Shown: one piece after another, positions 1 to 7,555 of the stretch
Numbering within the stretch: position 1 is the first letter of the stretch
How the letters are laid out: each line of letters starts with the position of its first letter
DNA from: Blautia sp.
GTDB lineage: Bacteria > Bacillota > Clostridia > Lachnospirales > Lachnospiraceae
Reading direction: 5' to 3'
DNA: 64,000 nucleotides
Assembly (NCBI GenBank): GCA_029257775.1
Contig: JARIAQ010000023.1
Coordinates: forward strand, 1-64,000
Notes under the pieces: model-generated
Told to the model about the DNA's origin: nothing
Database searches by the model: none
The model's input: the letters and a program-made list of their open reading frames with translations, nothing else
Translations under genes and position numbers: made by a program

Positions 1-9
1 TATAATATA

Positions 10-62
10 AAACAAAAGCACCTCCAAATGCCTGCTCACGACAACAGAACACTCGAAGGTGC
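10..62 (-). terminator. Terminator downstream of the L25 gene
   Basis: On the minus strand GCACCT (57-62) pairs with AGGTGC (18-23) across a long loop, and the stem is followed by a T-rich run (TTTTGTTTT). It lies about 90 bases beyond the L25 stop codon, so it probably ends that transcript. The loop is long, which makes it weaker than the others here. Confidence 0.5.
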
Positions 63-154
63 AATCAATACATAATTATTATATTATCCATAGGATTTTA
101 CATCCTTACCGGATAATATCCTTATAAAAACTATTCTCTATTTTCAGAAAAATT

Positions 155-736
155 CTACTGTTCTTCTACTTTCTCCTCTTCATCACTTACAGCGGTATGA
201 GGCTCTACAATTCTCACAACAGACTCATTTAAGTTTGTTTTTAAAGTAATCTTTTCATTTGATGCAATTGAAAGATCTTTAACCAAAATTTCGTCTCCTA
301 CTCTCATCTTTTCCAAATCAATTTCAATTTTTTCTACCAATGCCTCTGGAGTTGCCACATAAGAGATTTCCGGAAGATCTAATTCAACAATTCCATTTAC
401 AACTTTGTCATGATTTAACAGCACAATTTCAGCCACAGAATGTACCTGTTCACCTTTTACCAACATCTGAAAATCAATTTCAAGAATCTGATGTTTCATG
501 GAATCAATATCAATCTCCTTGATCAAAACATTCCGTTTTTCTCCTTCCAGCTCCATAATAACTTGGCTTCCCTTTTGACAATTTTTCAACAATTCTTCCG
601 CATCATGTTTATTCATCTGAATCGGAATAGAACCTTCTAATTCTTTGCCAAATACATTGCCGGTAACAAATCCTTCTCTTCTCAATTTTTTAGCTTTTGT
701 CTGCATGTTTCTTTTTTCAACTTTTAAAGTATTCAT
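155..736 (-). CDS. rplY: 50S ribosomal protein L25 / general stress protein Ctc
   Basis: The 193-residue product has the L25/Ctc layout: an N-terminal 5S rRNA-binding domain (about residues 1-95, with the REGFVTGNVFGKE start that resembles the family's RxxGxxPGVVYG segment) and a C-terminal TL5-type beta domain (about 100-180, with VNGIVELDLPEISY), ending in an acidic tail. L25 binds 5S rRNA in the large subunit. The ATG is preceded by TTGGAGGAAAAG. The gene stands alone, with its own extended -10 promoter upstream and a terminator downstream. The long two-domain form is the Ctc type common in Firmicutes. Confidence 0.93.
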   Translation of the reverse strand: MNTLKVEKRNMQTKAKKLRREGFVTGNVFGKELEGSIPIQMNKHDAEELLKNCQKGSQVIMELEGEKRNVLIKEIDIDSMKHQILEIDFQMLVKGEQVHSVAEIVLLNHDKVVNGIVELDLPEISYVATPEALVEKIEIDLEKMRVGDEILVKDLSIASNEKITLKTNLNESVVRIVEPHTAVSDEEEKVEEQ

Positions 737-825
737 TTAACTTTTCCTCCAAAAATGATTATTTAACATGCTTAGCGGACTTTGATTTCGTCGGTCTGTT
801 AAGTAGTTATTATTGTTCTATAATT

Positions 826-834
826 ATTATAACA
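826..834 (-). promoter_or_regulatory. Extended -10 promoter of the L25 gene
   Basis: The minus strand reads TGTTATAAT, a perfect TATAAT with the extended TGn element. The -35 candidate TTGAAT is 19 bases away and weak. It leaves a leader of about 85 bases before the L25 start. Confidence 0.55.
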
Positions 835-940
835 CATATAACTTGAAACGATTCAACAAATAATCTTATTTATTCACTTCAAAATATGTGCACTTTTATA
901 GTAGATACTAAAACAAACACCCTTTTATACTCTATTTTTA

Positions 941-1237
941 TTATGACTTTAAGCCTTTCAGTGCTACTTCCATCATACGTATCATTAAATCATGATTATC
1001 ACAGACAATATCATAAAGTTCATCTTCTGATAATGCTCCTCTATTTAGCGATGTTGGAATATTGCCTTTTTCATCCTCTTCAATATCCTTCATTCTCTGC
1101 TCACTTCCAAAATATTCGTTAAGAATTTCAAAATCCTTCTGCTGCAAATCCATTTCATTTAATAATGTTTCCATATCTTCTATCAGCTTTCTACGTTTTG
1201 CCATTAAATTTGATATTTGATCTACATGTTCGTACAA
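941..1237 (-). CDS. DUF4298 family small protein
   Basis: About 98 residues, helical and acidic, resembling the DUF4298 family of uncharacterised Firmicute proteins (heptad-like N-terminal helix, then an LNEYFGSEQRMKDIEEDE segment and a conserved GALSEDELYDIV segment). No signal peptide or membrane segment is visible, so it is probably cytosolic. The frame can open at GTG (1246), but that codon abuts the GGGAG Shine-Dalgarno; the TTG at 1237 is spaced 8 bases from it and is preferred. Function is unknown. Confidence 0.7.
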   Translation of the reverse strand: MYEHVDQISNLMAKRRKLIEDMETLLNEMDLQQKDFEILNEYFGSEQRMKDIEEDEKGNIPTSLNRGALSEDELYDIVCDNHDLMIRMMEVALKGLKS

Positions 1238-1306
1238 ATTCTTCACTCCCTTTTCTATACACTATAGTCTATCTTCTATTATACTATATAAAACATTATA
1301 GTTATA

Positions 1307-1864
1307 CTAATAAATTAAATTTGATTTCTGTAACTGTTCTACAATGAAAGCCACATTCTCTTTAATTGATTTTGTACCATCTACTGGTAAAATTGGACAA
1401 CGCAAAGTCTGTATCCATTCTTCAACATAATATTCCGGCTGATCACTCACCATATCAAAAAAGACCTTTTCCCGCACATACAAGTCCCCACCTGGTAACA
1501 TTCTATTTCCAAATTTCTGAAAAGAACGATTTCGGATTCTTTTCAACCGTATTTCTTTTGGTACATCAATAAACACCGCATAATGATAAAAAGGTATAAT
1601 ATCCTTTCCATAATCGCCTCTCACAGCAGAAAAAACAAAATTTTTATTCCTTCTGGCTGTATCGAAAAGAATATTAATTACTTCTTCGCGAGAACGAGGA
1701 TTTGCAAAAATATAATGTGGATCCGTCTTTGGAAAAAACAAATCTTCATTATCTATAAAATAAAATCCCATAGCCTCTGCCAATGCTTTTCCTAAAGAAC
1801 TCTTTCCACTGCCATTTAAGCCGCATACAATGATTCCCCTACCTATAAAACCTCCTTTATACAT
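1307..1864 (-). CDS. P-loop nucleoside/shikimate-kinase-like ATPase
   Basis: A 185-residue P-loop protein with Walker A GLNGSGKS at about residues 15-22, followed by a shikimate/adenylate kinase-like arrangement (LAEAMGFYFIDNEDLFF, where D38 could bind substrate) and an Arg-rich LID-like segment (RLKRIRNRSFQKFGNRM, about 127-143). It is probably a small-molecule phosphotransferase, but its substrate cannot be told from the sequence. The ATG at 1864 has no good upstream Shine-Dalgarno; a GGAGG sits just inside the frame, seven bases ahead of an ATA codon. It lies between the DUF4298 gene and tRNA-Thr. Confidence 0.65.
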   Translation of the reverse strand: MYKGGFIGRGIIVCGLNGSGKSSLGKALAEAMGFYFIDNEDLFFPKTDPHYIFANPRSREEVINILFDTARRNKNFVFSAVRGDYGKDIIPFYHYAVFIDVPKEIRLKRIRNRSFQKFGNRMLPGGDLYVREKVFFDMVSDQPEYYVEEWIQTLRCPILPVDGTKSIKENVAFIVEQLQKSNLIY

Positions 1865-1948
1865 TCTGGTTTTGTATTACTGATTATTTTCTGTAATAAA
1901 AGCAAAAGGAAGAAACGCCACTATGACATTCCTTCCTTTTAACAAAAA

Positions 1949-2021
1949 AGCTGAAAATGGGACTCGAACCCACGACCCCTTCATTACGAGTGAAGTGCTC
2001 TACCAACTGAGCTATTCCAGC
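1949..2021 (-). tRNA. tRNA-Thr (anticodon CGT)
   Basis: A 73-base cloverleaf on the minus strand: acceptor GCTGGAA/TTTCAGC with one G-T pair, a D-arm with AGCTCAGTTGGTAGAGC, anticodon stem CTTCA/TGAAG closing the loop CTCGTAA, T-arm GTGGG-TTCGAGT-CCCAT, and a T discriminator. CCA is not encoded. It reads ACG codons. Confidence 0.95.
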
Positions 2022-2037
2022 AGTCCTACGAATATTA

Positions 2038-2066
2038 ATTTTAATAGACTTGGTACTTATTGTCAA
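2038..2066 (-). promoter_or_regulatory. SigA-type promoter of tRNA-Thr(CGT)
   Basis: On the minus strand, -35 TTGACA (2061-2066) and -10 TAAAAT (2038-2043) are separated by exactly 17 bases and sit directly upstream of the tRNA. Confidence 0.85.
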
Positions 2067-2143
2067 GCATATTTTCCAAAAAGAAGCTGTTTCATTAAGC
2101 AATATTCTTAATTCAACAACTTCTTTCTAGAATCATACTTTAT

Positions 2144-3412
2144 TTAATTCATTTCCTGTTCTCTATCATTTGTTAACTTCAATTTATCTAGAACATAGAA
2201 AATTAAGCTCAAAATCATTCCCACAATACATGCAAGAACCATTCCTGTCAGCTCAATCTCTCCCACAGTAATTTTAATTCCAGATAAACCTGTTACAAAA
2301 ATAACAGAAGTCAATGCCATATTTCTGGAACGGCTATAATCAACCTTTCCATCTACTAAAATACGAATACCAGATGTTCCAATCATACCATAAAGCAGGA
2401 AAGAAATTCCACCGATAATCGGACTTGGAATCGTCTGAATAAGCGCTGTTAGCTTTCCAATGAAAGAACAAACAATGGAAAGTACTGCTGCTCCCCCAAT
2501 AACATACACACTGTATACTCTTGTCATTGCCATGACACCAATATTCTCTCCATAAGTAGTTGTAGGTACTGAACCTATAAATCCGGAAAGCATAGTGGAA
2601 AAATTATCTGCGAACATAGAGCGATGCAGTCCTGGATTCTTAATTAAATCTCTGCCAATAATTTTTCCTGTTACAATCTGATGTCCAATGTGCTCAGAAG
2701 CGACTACTAAAATAACCGGTAAAATAATCAAAATAGCTTCCACATTAAATTTTGGTGCTGTAAAATTCGGCAATGAAAAGAAAGATGCCTTTGATACGGT
2801 TGTAAAATCTACAATTCCACAGATCATAGCTGCCACATATCCAGCCAAGATAGCAACTAAAATAGGAATAACAGACCAAAATTTCCGAAAAACTACAGAT
2901 CCAAATACCGCAACGCCCAAAGTCACTAAAAAGACAATCACACTTTTCATCTGAATTGTTTCATCCAGCAAACCTGCGTTTTTTGCTGCAGTACCAGAAA
3001 GTTCCAGCCCAATCAGCGCCACTACCGGTCCCATGGCCGCAGGAGGGAGTACCACATCAATCCAGTCTGAACCAAACTTATAGATGATGAATGACAGTAC
3101 ACATCCACAAAGACCTACAACTACAAAACCGCCCAATGCATATTCATATCCGAATTTGCTGATAACCACCATTGCCGGCGCAATGAATGCGAAACTAGAT
3201 CCCAGATATGCAGGTGCCTTTCCTTTTGTAATTAAAATAAACAATAAGGTTCCCACTCCATTCATAAAAAGAACAATAGCAGGATTCATGCCAAACAAAG
3301 ACGGAACCAGCACAGATGCACCAAACATTGCAAACATATGCTGAATACTTAATGGAATTAAAAGTTTTGGCGGTACTTTTTCTTCCACTTGGATAATTTT
3401 ACGATTTTCCAC
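2144..3412 (-). CDS. uraA: Uracil/xanthine permease family transporter
   Basis: A 422-residue NCS2-family nucleobase:proton symporter with about 14 hydrophobic segments. The family signatures are visible: QHMFAMFGASVLVPSLFG near the start (residues 24-41), the substrate-site ASEHIGH segment and FIGSVPTTTYGENIGVMAMT around residues 240-290. It most likely imports uracil for salvage. Translation starts at GTG with an AAAGGAG Shine-Dalgarno. It is a stand-alone gene with a TATAAT-like -10 upstream; no PyrR-binding leader was recognised. Confidence 0.88.
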   Translation of the reverse strand: MENRKIIQVEEKVPPKLLIPLSIQHMFAMFGASVLVPSLFGMNPAIVLFMNGVGTLLFILITKGKAPAYLGSSFAFIAPAMVVISKFGYEYALGGFVVVGLCGCVLSFIIYKFGSDWIDVVLPPAAMGPVVALIGLELSGTAAKNAGLLDETIQMKSVIVFLVTLGVAVFGSVVFRKFWSVIPILVAILAGYVAAMICGIVDFTTVSKASFFSLPNFTAPKFNVEAILIILPVILVVASEHIGHQIVTGKIIGRDLIKNPGLHRSMFADNFSTMLSGFIGSVPTTTYGENIGVMAMTRVYSVYVIGGAAVLSIVCSFIGKLTALIQTIPSPIIGGISFLLYGMIGTSGIRILVDGKVDYSRSRNMALTSVIFVTGLSGIKITVGEIELTGMVLACIVGMILSLIFYVLDKLKLTNDREQEMN

Positions 3413-3503
3413 GTTCTTTCTCCTTTTCCATTTATCCGTATTATATTAGCATGAATTGTTCTAAAATACTACAACAATTTACACATTTTAAAAACAATTT
3501 CAT

Positions 3504-4910
3504 TTATAAATGAAATCCAAAATATTCCATTGCATTATTATAAGAAATACCTTGCACAATTTTCTCTAAAACTCTCATATCCTTTGGATATTCTCCCTTT
3601 TCCACCCAACTTCCAATTAATTCACACAGAATTCTGCGAAAATATTCGTGTCTGGAATAAGAAAGAAAACTCCTGGAATCTGTCAGCATCCCGATAAAAT
3701 TCCCTAAAAGTCCCAAATTGGCCAAAGATGTCATCTGTCTGACCATACCACCTTTATGATCATTAAACCACCATGCAGATCCTTGCTGAATTTTCCCTAC
3801 CGCATCACTATTTTGAAAACAACCTATAATAGTTCCAATCAACGCATCATCTCTTGGATTTAAACTATACAAAATTGTCTTTGGCAAATTTTTTCTCTCA
3901 TTTACTTCATTTAAAAAATCTACCAGCTGTGTTCCTGAAGCGATATCACTCATGCAGTCGAATCCTGTGTCTGCTCCGATTTTCCTATACATTTTCCCGT
4001 TATTATCTCTTTTACACCCATAATGAAGCTGCATAACCCAATCTAACTCTTCATACTTTTCTGCCAAAAAGAGCATACATGCTGTTTTAAATTTCCTAAT
4101 GTTTTCTACTGAAAGTTCTTTATGCAAAAGGCGGAGAGCAAAAATTTTCTCTATCTCCTCTTCTTTTGCAGGAGCATACACCATAAAATCGAAACCATGA
4201 TCCGAAATACAGCACCCCATACTTTGGAAATATTTCAACCGCTTTGTCATTGCTTTTTTCAAATCCTGAAATGTATGAATTTCCACATCTGCAACTTCTG
4301 AAAGTTTTTCCAAATAATCCAAATAATCCGATTTTTCTATATTTAAAATCTTATCCGGTCTCCATGTAGGCAGTACTTGCACATCAAAACTTTTATCTTC
4401 CTTTATTATCCTATGCCATTTTAAATCATCCATTGGATCATCTGTTGTACAAAGCAACCTTACATTGGACTGTTTGATTAAATTTTTAGCACTCATAGAT
4501 GTTTCTTTTAATCTTGCGTTACAAATCTCCCATACATCCTGTGCTGTATTTTGGTTCAACACGCCTGTATACCCAAAATACCGTTGAAGTTCTAAATGAC
4601 TCCAATGGTACAAGGGATTTCCGATTGCCATTTCCAGAGTTTCTACCCATTTCTGGAATTTTTCTCTGTCTGGGGCTTCTCCCGTAATATAATATTCTTC
4701 CACACCGTTTGAACGCATCTGTCTCCATTTATAGTGATCTTCTCCCAGCCATATTTGAGTAATGTTCTCAAACTGACGATCTTGTGCAATCTCCCGTGGT
4801 TGAATGTGACAATGATAATCTATAATTGGCATAGTTTCTGCAAAATTGTGATATAATTCTTTTGCTATTTCGGTAGAAAGTAAGAAATCCTGATCCATAA
4901 ATGCTTTCAT
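3504..4910 (-). CDS. uxaC: Glucuronate isomerase
   Basis: UxaC interconverts D-glucuronate and D-fructuronate (or galacturonate and tagaturonate), the first cytosolic step of uronate catabolism. The 468-residue product belongs to the amidohydrolase-like fold, with the metal-binding HCHIQP near the N-terminus (IIDYHCHIQPREIA) and the conserved C-terminal SYSRHEYFRRILCELIG. The frame is open further upstream, but the ATG at 4910 follows GGAGG and gives the family's usual MKxFMDxDFLL start. No other uronate genes (uxuA, uxuB, kdgK) are nearby, so it is an isolated pathway gene. An AT-rich hairpin with a T-rich tail overlaps the stop. Confidence 0.93.
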   Translation of the reverse strand: MKAFMDQDFLLSTEIAKELYHNFAETMPIIDYHCHIQPREIAQDRQFENITQIWLGEDHYKWRQMRSNGVEEYYITGEAPDREKFQKWVETLEMAIGNPLYHWSHLELQRYFGYTGVLNQNTAQDVWEICNARLKETSMSAKNLIKQSNVRLLCTTDDPMDDLKWHRIIKEDKSFDVQVLPTWRPDKILNIEKSDYLDYLEKLSEVADVEIHTFQDLKKAMTKRLKYFQSMGCCISDHGFDFMVYAPAKEEEIEKIFALRLLHKELSVENIRKFKTACMLFLAEKYEELDWVMQLHYGCKRDNNGKMYRKIGADTGFDCMSDIASGTQLVDFLNEVNERKNLPKTILYSLNPRDDALIGTIIGCFQNSDAVGKIQQGSAWWFNDHKGGMVRQMTSLANLGLLGNFIGMLTDSRSFLSYSRHEYFRRILCELIGSWVEKGEYPKDMRVLEKIVQGISYNNAMEYFGFHL

Positions 4911-4980
4911 AAAAACCTCCAACTGTTTTGAAATTTTTCTTTGCATTTAAGGATTTCCTAATTTTTCCATTTTTATTCTA

Positions 4981-5943
4981 TTACCACTCTAATAGTGTAC
5001 TTCCCCATGTAAGTCCAGCTCCGAATCCCGCTAATACAAGAATATCTCCTTTTCGCAATTTCCCTTCTTGATTCATTTCATCCAATAAAATTGGTATACT
5101 TGCAGCAGAAGTATTTCCGTATTTTTCCATATTCATGGGGAATTTTTCTTCCTTCTCTTTTAATTTTTTTGCAACACTTAAAAGAATTCTGCTATTTGCT
5201 TGGTGAAGTAGATAGTACTTAATTTCTTCTTTTTGCATTCCTGCCTTTTTTAAAAGTTCTTCAATGCATATGGGAACTGTTTTTACAGCAAATTTAAATA
5301 CCTCCTGTCCTTCCATTTCAAGATAAGAGTTTCCTTCTTTTTGTTTCTTTAATATACTATCCTCATACTTTACAAAACACTTCAAAACCCTTCCTTGTCC
5401 GCCATCTGCATGCTGCACAAAATGAAAAATTCCCGTTTCTGATGCTTCTAATACTACAGCACCTGCACCATCTCCAAATAACACACATGATCCTCTATCA
5501 TTCCAATTCAAAAAACGTGTCATATTGTCAGCACCGATGATTAATGCTTTCCTATATACCCCACTATTTATATAAGCATAAGCTGTATTTAATGCAAATA
5601 AAAATCCTGCACAAGCCGCACTCAAATCAAAAGCCACTGCATTCTTAGCACCTAATTCTGCCTGAACCTGACAAGCTGTGCTTGGAAAAAAATCATCTGG
5701 GGAACAAGTTGCCACAAGAATTAAATCAATTTCTTCTGCTTTGCATTTTGCAGATTCCAAAGCTTTTTTTGCTGCCTCAAAAGCCAAAGTTGATGTGGTT
5801 TCCTCTCTGGAAATTCTTCTTTCTCTTATTCCAGTCCTTGTGACAATCCACTGGTCATTGGTATCAATAAATTTTGTAAAATCATTATTTTTCATACAAT
5901 ACTTCGGAACAGCACTTCCTGTCCCAACAATCTTTGCTTTCAT
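4981..5943 (-). CDS. fabH: 3-oxoacyl-ACP synthase III
   Basis: FabH condenses acetyl- or branched acyl-CoA with malonyl-ACP to start fatty acid synthesis. The 320-residue product has the catalytic triad Cys111 (AACAGFL), His247 (LLHQAN) and Asn277 (YGNTSAAS), and the glycine-rich end GFGAGLTWGSTLL. The start follows AAGGAGAA. It is separate from any fab cluster; the nearest gene of the pathway is fabV, about 6 kb away. An outlying FabH may serve a specialised primer or polyketide-like role, but the sequence looks like an ordinary active FabH. Confidence 0.93.
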   Translation of the reverse strand: MKAKIVGTGSAVPKYCMKNNDFTKFIDTNDQWIVTRTGIRERRISREETTSTLAFEAAKKALESAKCKAEEIDLILVATCSPDDFFPSTACQVQAELGAKNAVAFDLSAACAGFLFALNTAYAYINSGVYRKALIIGADNMTRFLNWNDRGSCVLFGDGAGAVVLEASETGIFHFVQHADGGQGRVLKCFVKYEDSILKKQKEGNSYLEMEGQEVFKFAVKTVPICIEELLKKAGMQKEEIKYYLLHQANSRILLSVAKKLKEKEEKFPMNMEKYGNTSAASIPILLDEMNQEGKLRKGDILVLAGFGAGLTWGSTLLEW

Positions 5944-6063
5944 AAATTCTCCTTATTTTATATTTAATATTTAACATTTCAAATATTTTGTATTTCAAAC
6001 TTTTTTAAGTATACCCATCTTTTCGTTATTTGTCAACTATTGACGCTTTCTTTACCTTCTCCT

Positions 6064-6102
6064 AAAAGAAAAAAGATGACAGTCCTACTGACTATCATCT
6101 TT
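6064..6102 (-). terminator. Rho-independent terminator of the DUF4203-like gene
   Basis: On the minus strand a 13-base-pair stem (6072-6084 with 6090-6102) is followed by TTTTCTTTT. The TAG stop codon of the upstream gene lies in the loop. Confidence 0.85.
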
Positions 6103-7011
6103 GTAAATTTTCTTTATTTCTTGTGACAATTCTCGGTTTAAGTCGTCCAAATCGATCCCTATTCCCGGTGCCATATAGGGCATTTGCTTTTGTTTATCGT
6201 ATTGCCTTTTCCCTACTTCATATTCCTGTGTTTTATCGAAATCTTCATGCTTTGTCACATTTAAATCTTCTTGATCAAAATGATTCTCCTGAAGTTTCTT
6301 CTTTTTCACCACTGTTGAATTGTTTCCTCTTGTACTTTGACTTACTTCCTTTATTTTCGTCTTTTTTACAACTTTTTTCTTTTTTCTTCCTGTAGGTAAA
6401 TGAAAAAGTTTTGCTTCCCAATCTTTTCCCTTCATAAGTGGTGCTGCCTGCACCGCTATACCAATTGCTGCCATAATAAGACCCAAAATCAATTCTCCTG
6501 CTCCGGCCTCTTTTTCAAGCATTGCCAAAAGCAAATGAATACCGCCCAAACCTCCGCAAACTGCTGTAATTCCTATCACCATCTGCTTTTCATAACCCAA
6601 AGCAAAGGTTCCTGCAAAAAGTCCAATTCCCAAAGCAATCAAGTACTGTGTCAATGTCACATCTTTAAAAAAGGAAACTACAATAGCATATACCAAAGCG
6701 GTACACATAACAAACACGCCAAACTTATACAAAAGCCATGCCAGAAGTCCCAAAATGAAAGCAGCTACTACTGCCACAATCCCAGCCATCATCTTATCCT
6801 GTAAAAAGTACAGTCCGGCTCCAAATCCAATTCCACCGCCCATGAGGATACCCAAAATACATCCCCATACTTTTCTCAAACGATATCCCATGAAACAATT
6901 TAAAAAAGCAAATACTGTTCCAATAAGATAAATTAGTATCCGATATTCTTTTGGTACAAAGTTCCAAAAACCTTTTATCAGTTCTAAGATCTGGTCTCCT
7001 TGTATATTCAT
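6085..7011 (-). CDS. DUF4203/TMEM198-like membrane protein with basic cytosolic tail
   Basis: A 308-residue protein in two halves. Residues 20-195 hold about seven or eight hydrophobic segments with many glycines (GCILGILMGGGIGFGAGLYF), like the DUF4203/TMEM198 fold. Residues 200-308 are hydrophilic, starting with a lysine-rich stretch (GRKKKKVVKKTKIKEV) and ending acidic (DLDDLNRELSQEIKKIY). No enzymatic motif is visible. It is eight bases downstream of the DUF5662 gene and probably the last gene of that operon. Function is unknown. Confidence 0.65.
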   Translation of the reverse strand: MNIQGDQILELIKGFWNFVPKEYRILIYLIGTVFAFLNCFMGYRLRKVWGCILGILMGGGIGFGAGLYFLQDKMMAGIVAVVAAFILGLLAWLLYKFGVFVMCTALVYAIVVSFFKDVTLTQYLIALGIGLFAGTFALGYEKQMVIGITAVCGGLGGIHLLLAMLEKEAGAGELILGLIMAAIGIAVQAAPLMKGKDWEAKLFHLPTGRKKKKVVKKTKIKEVSQSTRGNNSTVVKKKKLQENHFDQEDLNVTKHEDFDKTQEYEVGKRQYDKQKQMPYMAPGIGIDLDDLNRELSQEIKKIYKDDSQ

Positions 7012-7018
7012 AAATCTT

Positions 7019-7555
7019 TTACATTCCTTTCAAATATACATGTTTAATGTACTTTAGTGTTTCTTTCTCTCCTTTGTCTGCCAACATCCTAAGCAAAAGT
7101 TCTAATTCTTCATTTGTCTTTTCATGTACAAACCACAGCTTTTCCTTACTTTTCAAAAAATATTCCAAAGGTGCTGCATCTGTATAAGTATCTGGGTGAT
7201 AATTCCTTGACGCACTGATTCTGTCCATAACCATTTCTGCAATATACTTTCTTGGCATAGGAACTCCTTGAATAACCGTATCACAGTTAATTCCATAATC
7301 AACCCAATGTTCAAAATGATGCTTATTCCTTCCATAATGATGAATCCATGAAGTAGATAATCCTGTGGCTTCTCGCTCTGCATTATTAGGACTTCTTGTT
7401 CCTTGATAATATTTACATCCCACAGAAAATTCTGTCCAAGAATACTTTGACAAATCATGAAGTAATCCCTGTTTATAAAGTCCTATTTTAAAGCAATATT
7501 TCATAACTAAAAACTTGTGCTTTGTAATCGTTTTAAAATGCTTCCAAATCCGCAT
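7019..7555 (-). CDS. DUF5662 family protein
   Basis: A 178-residue protein rich in His, Trp and Tyr that matches the DUF5662 pattern: LLHDLSKYSWTEF (about residues 31-43), WIHHYGRNKHHFEHW (about 71-85) and a central MPRKYIAEMVMDRISASR. The spaced His/Asp residues suggest an HD-like metal site, which is inference; no reaction is known to me. Its first 49 bases overlap the end of the upstream GH13-like gene, so translation is probably coupled. Confidence 0.7.
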   Translation of the reverse strand: MRIWKHFKTITKHKFLVMKYCFKIGLYKQGLLHDLSKYSWTEFSVGCKYYQGTRSPNNAEREATGLSTSWIHHYGRNKHHFEHWVDYGINCDTVIQGVPMPRKYIAEMVMDRISASRNYHPDTYTDAAPLEYFLKSKEKLWFVHEKTNEELELLLRMLADKGEKETLKYIKHVYLKGM

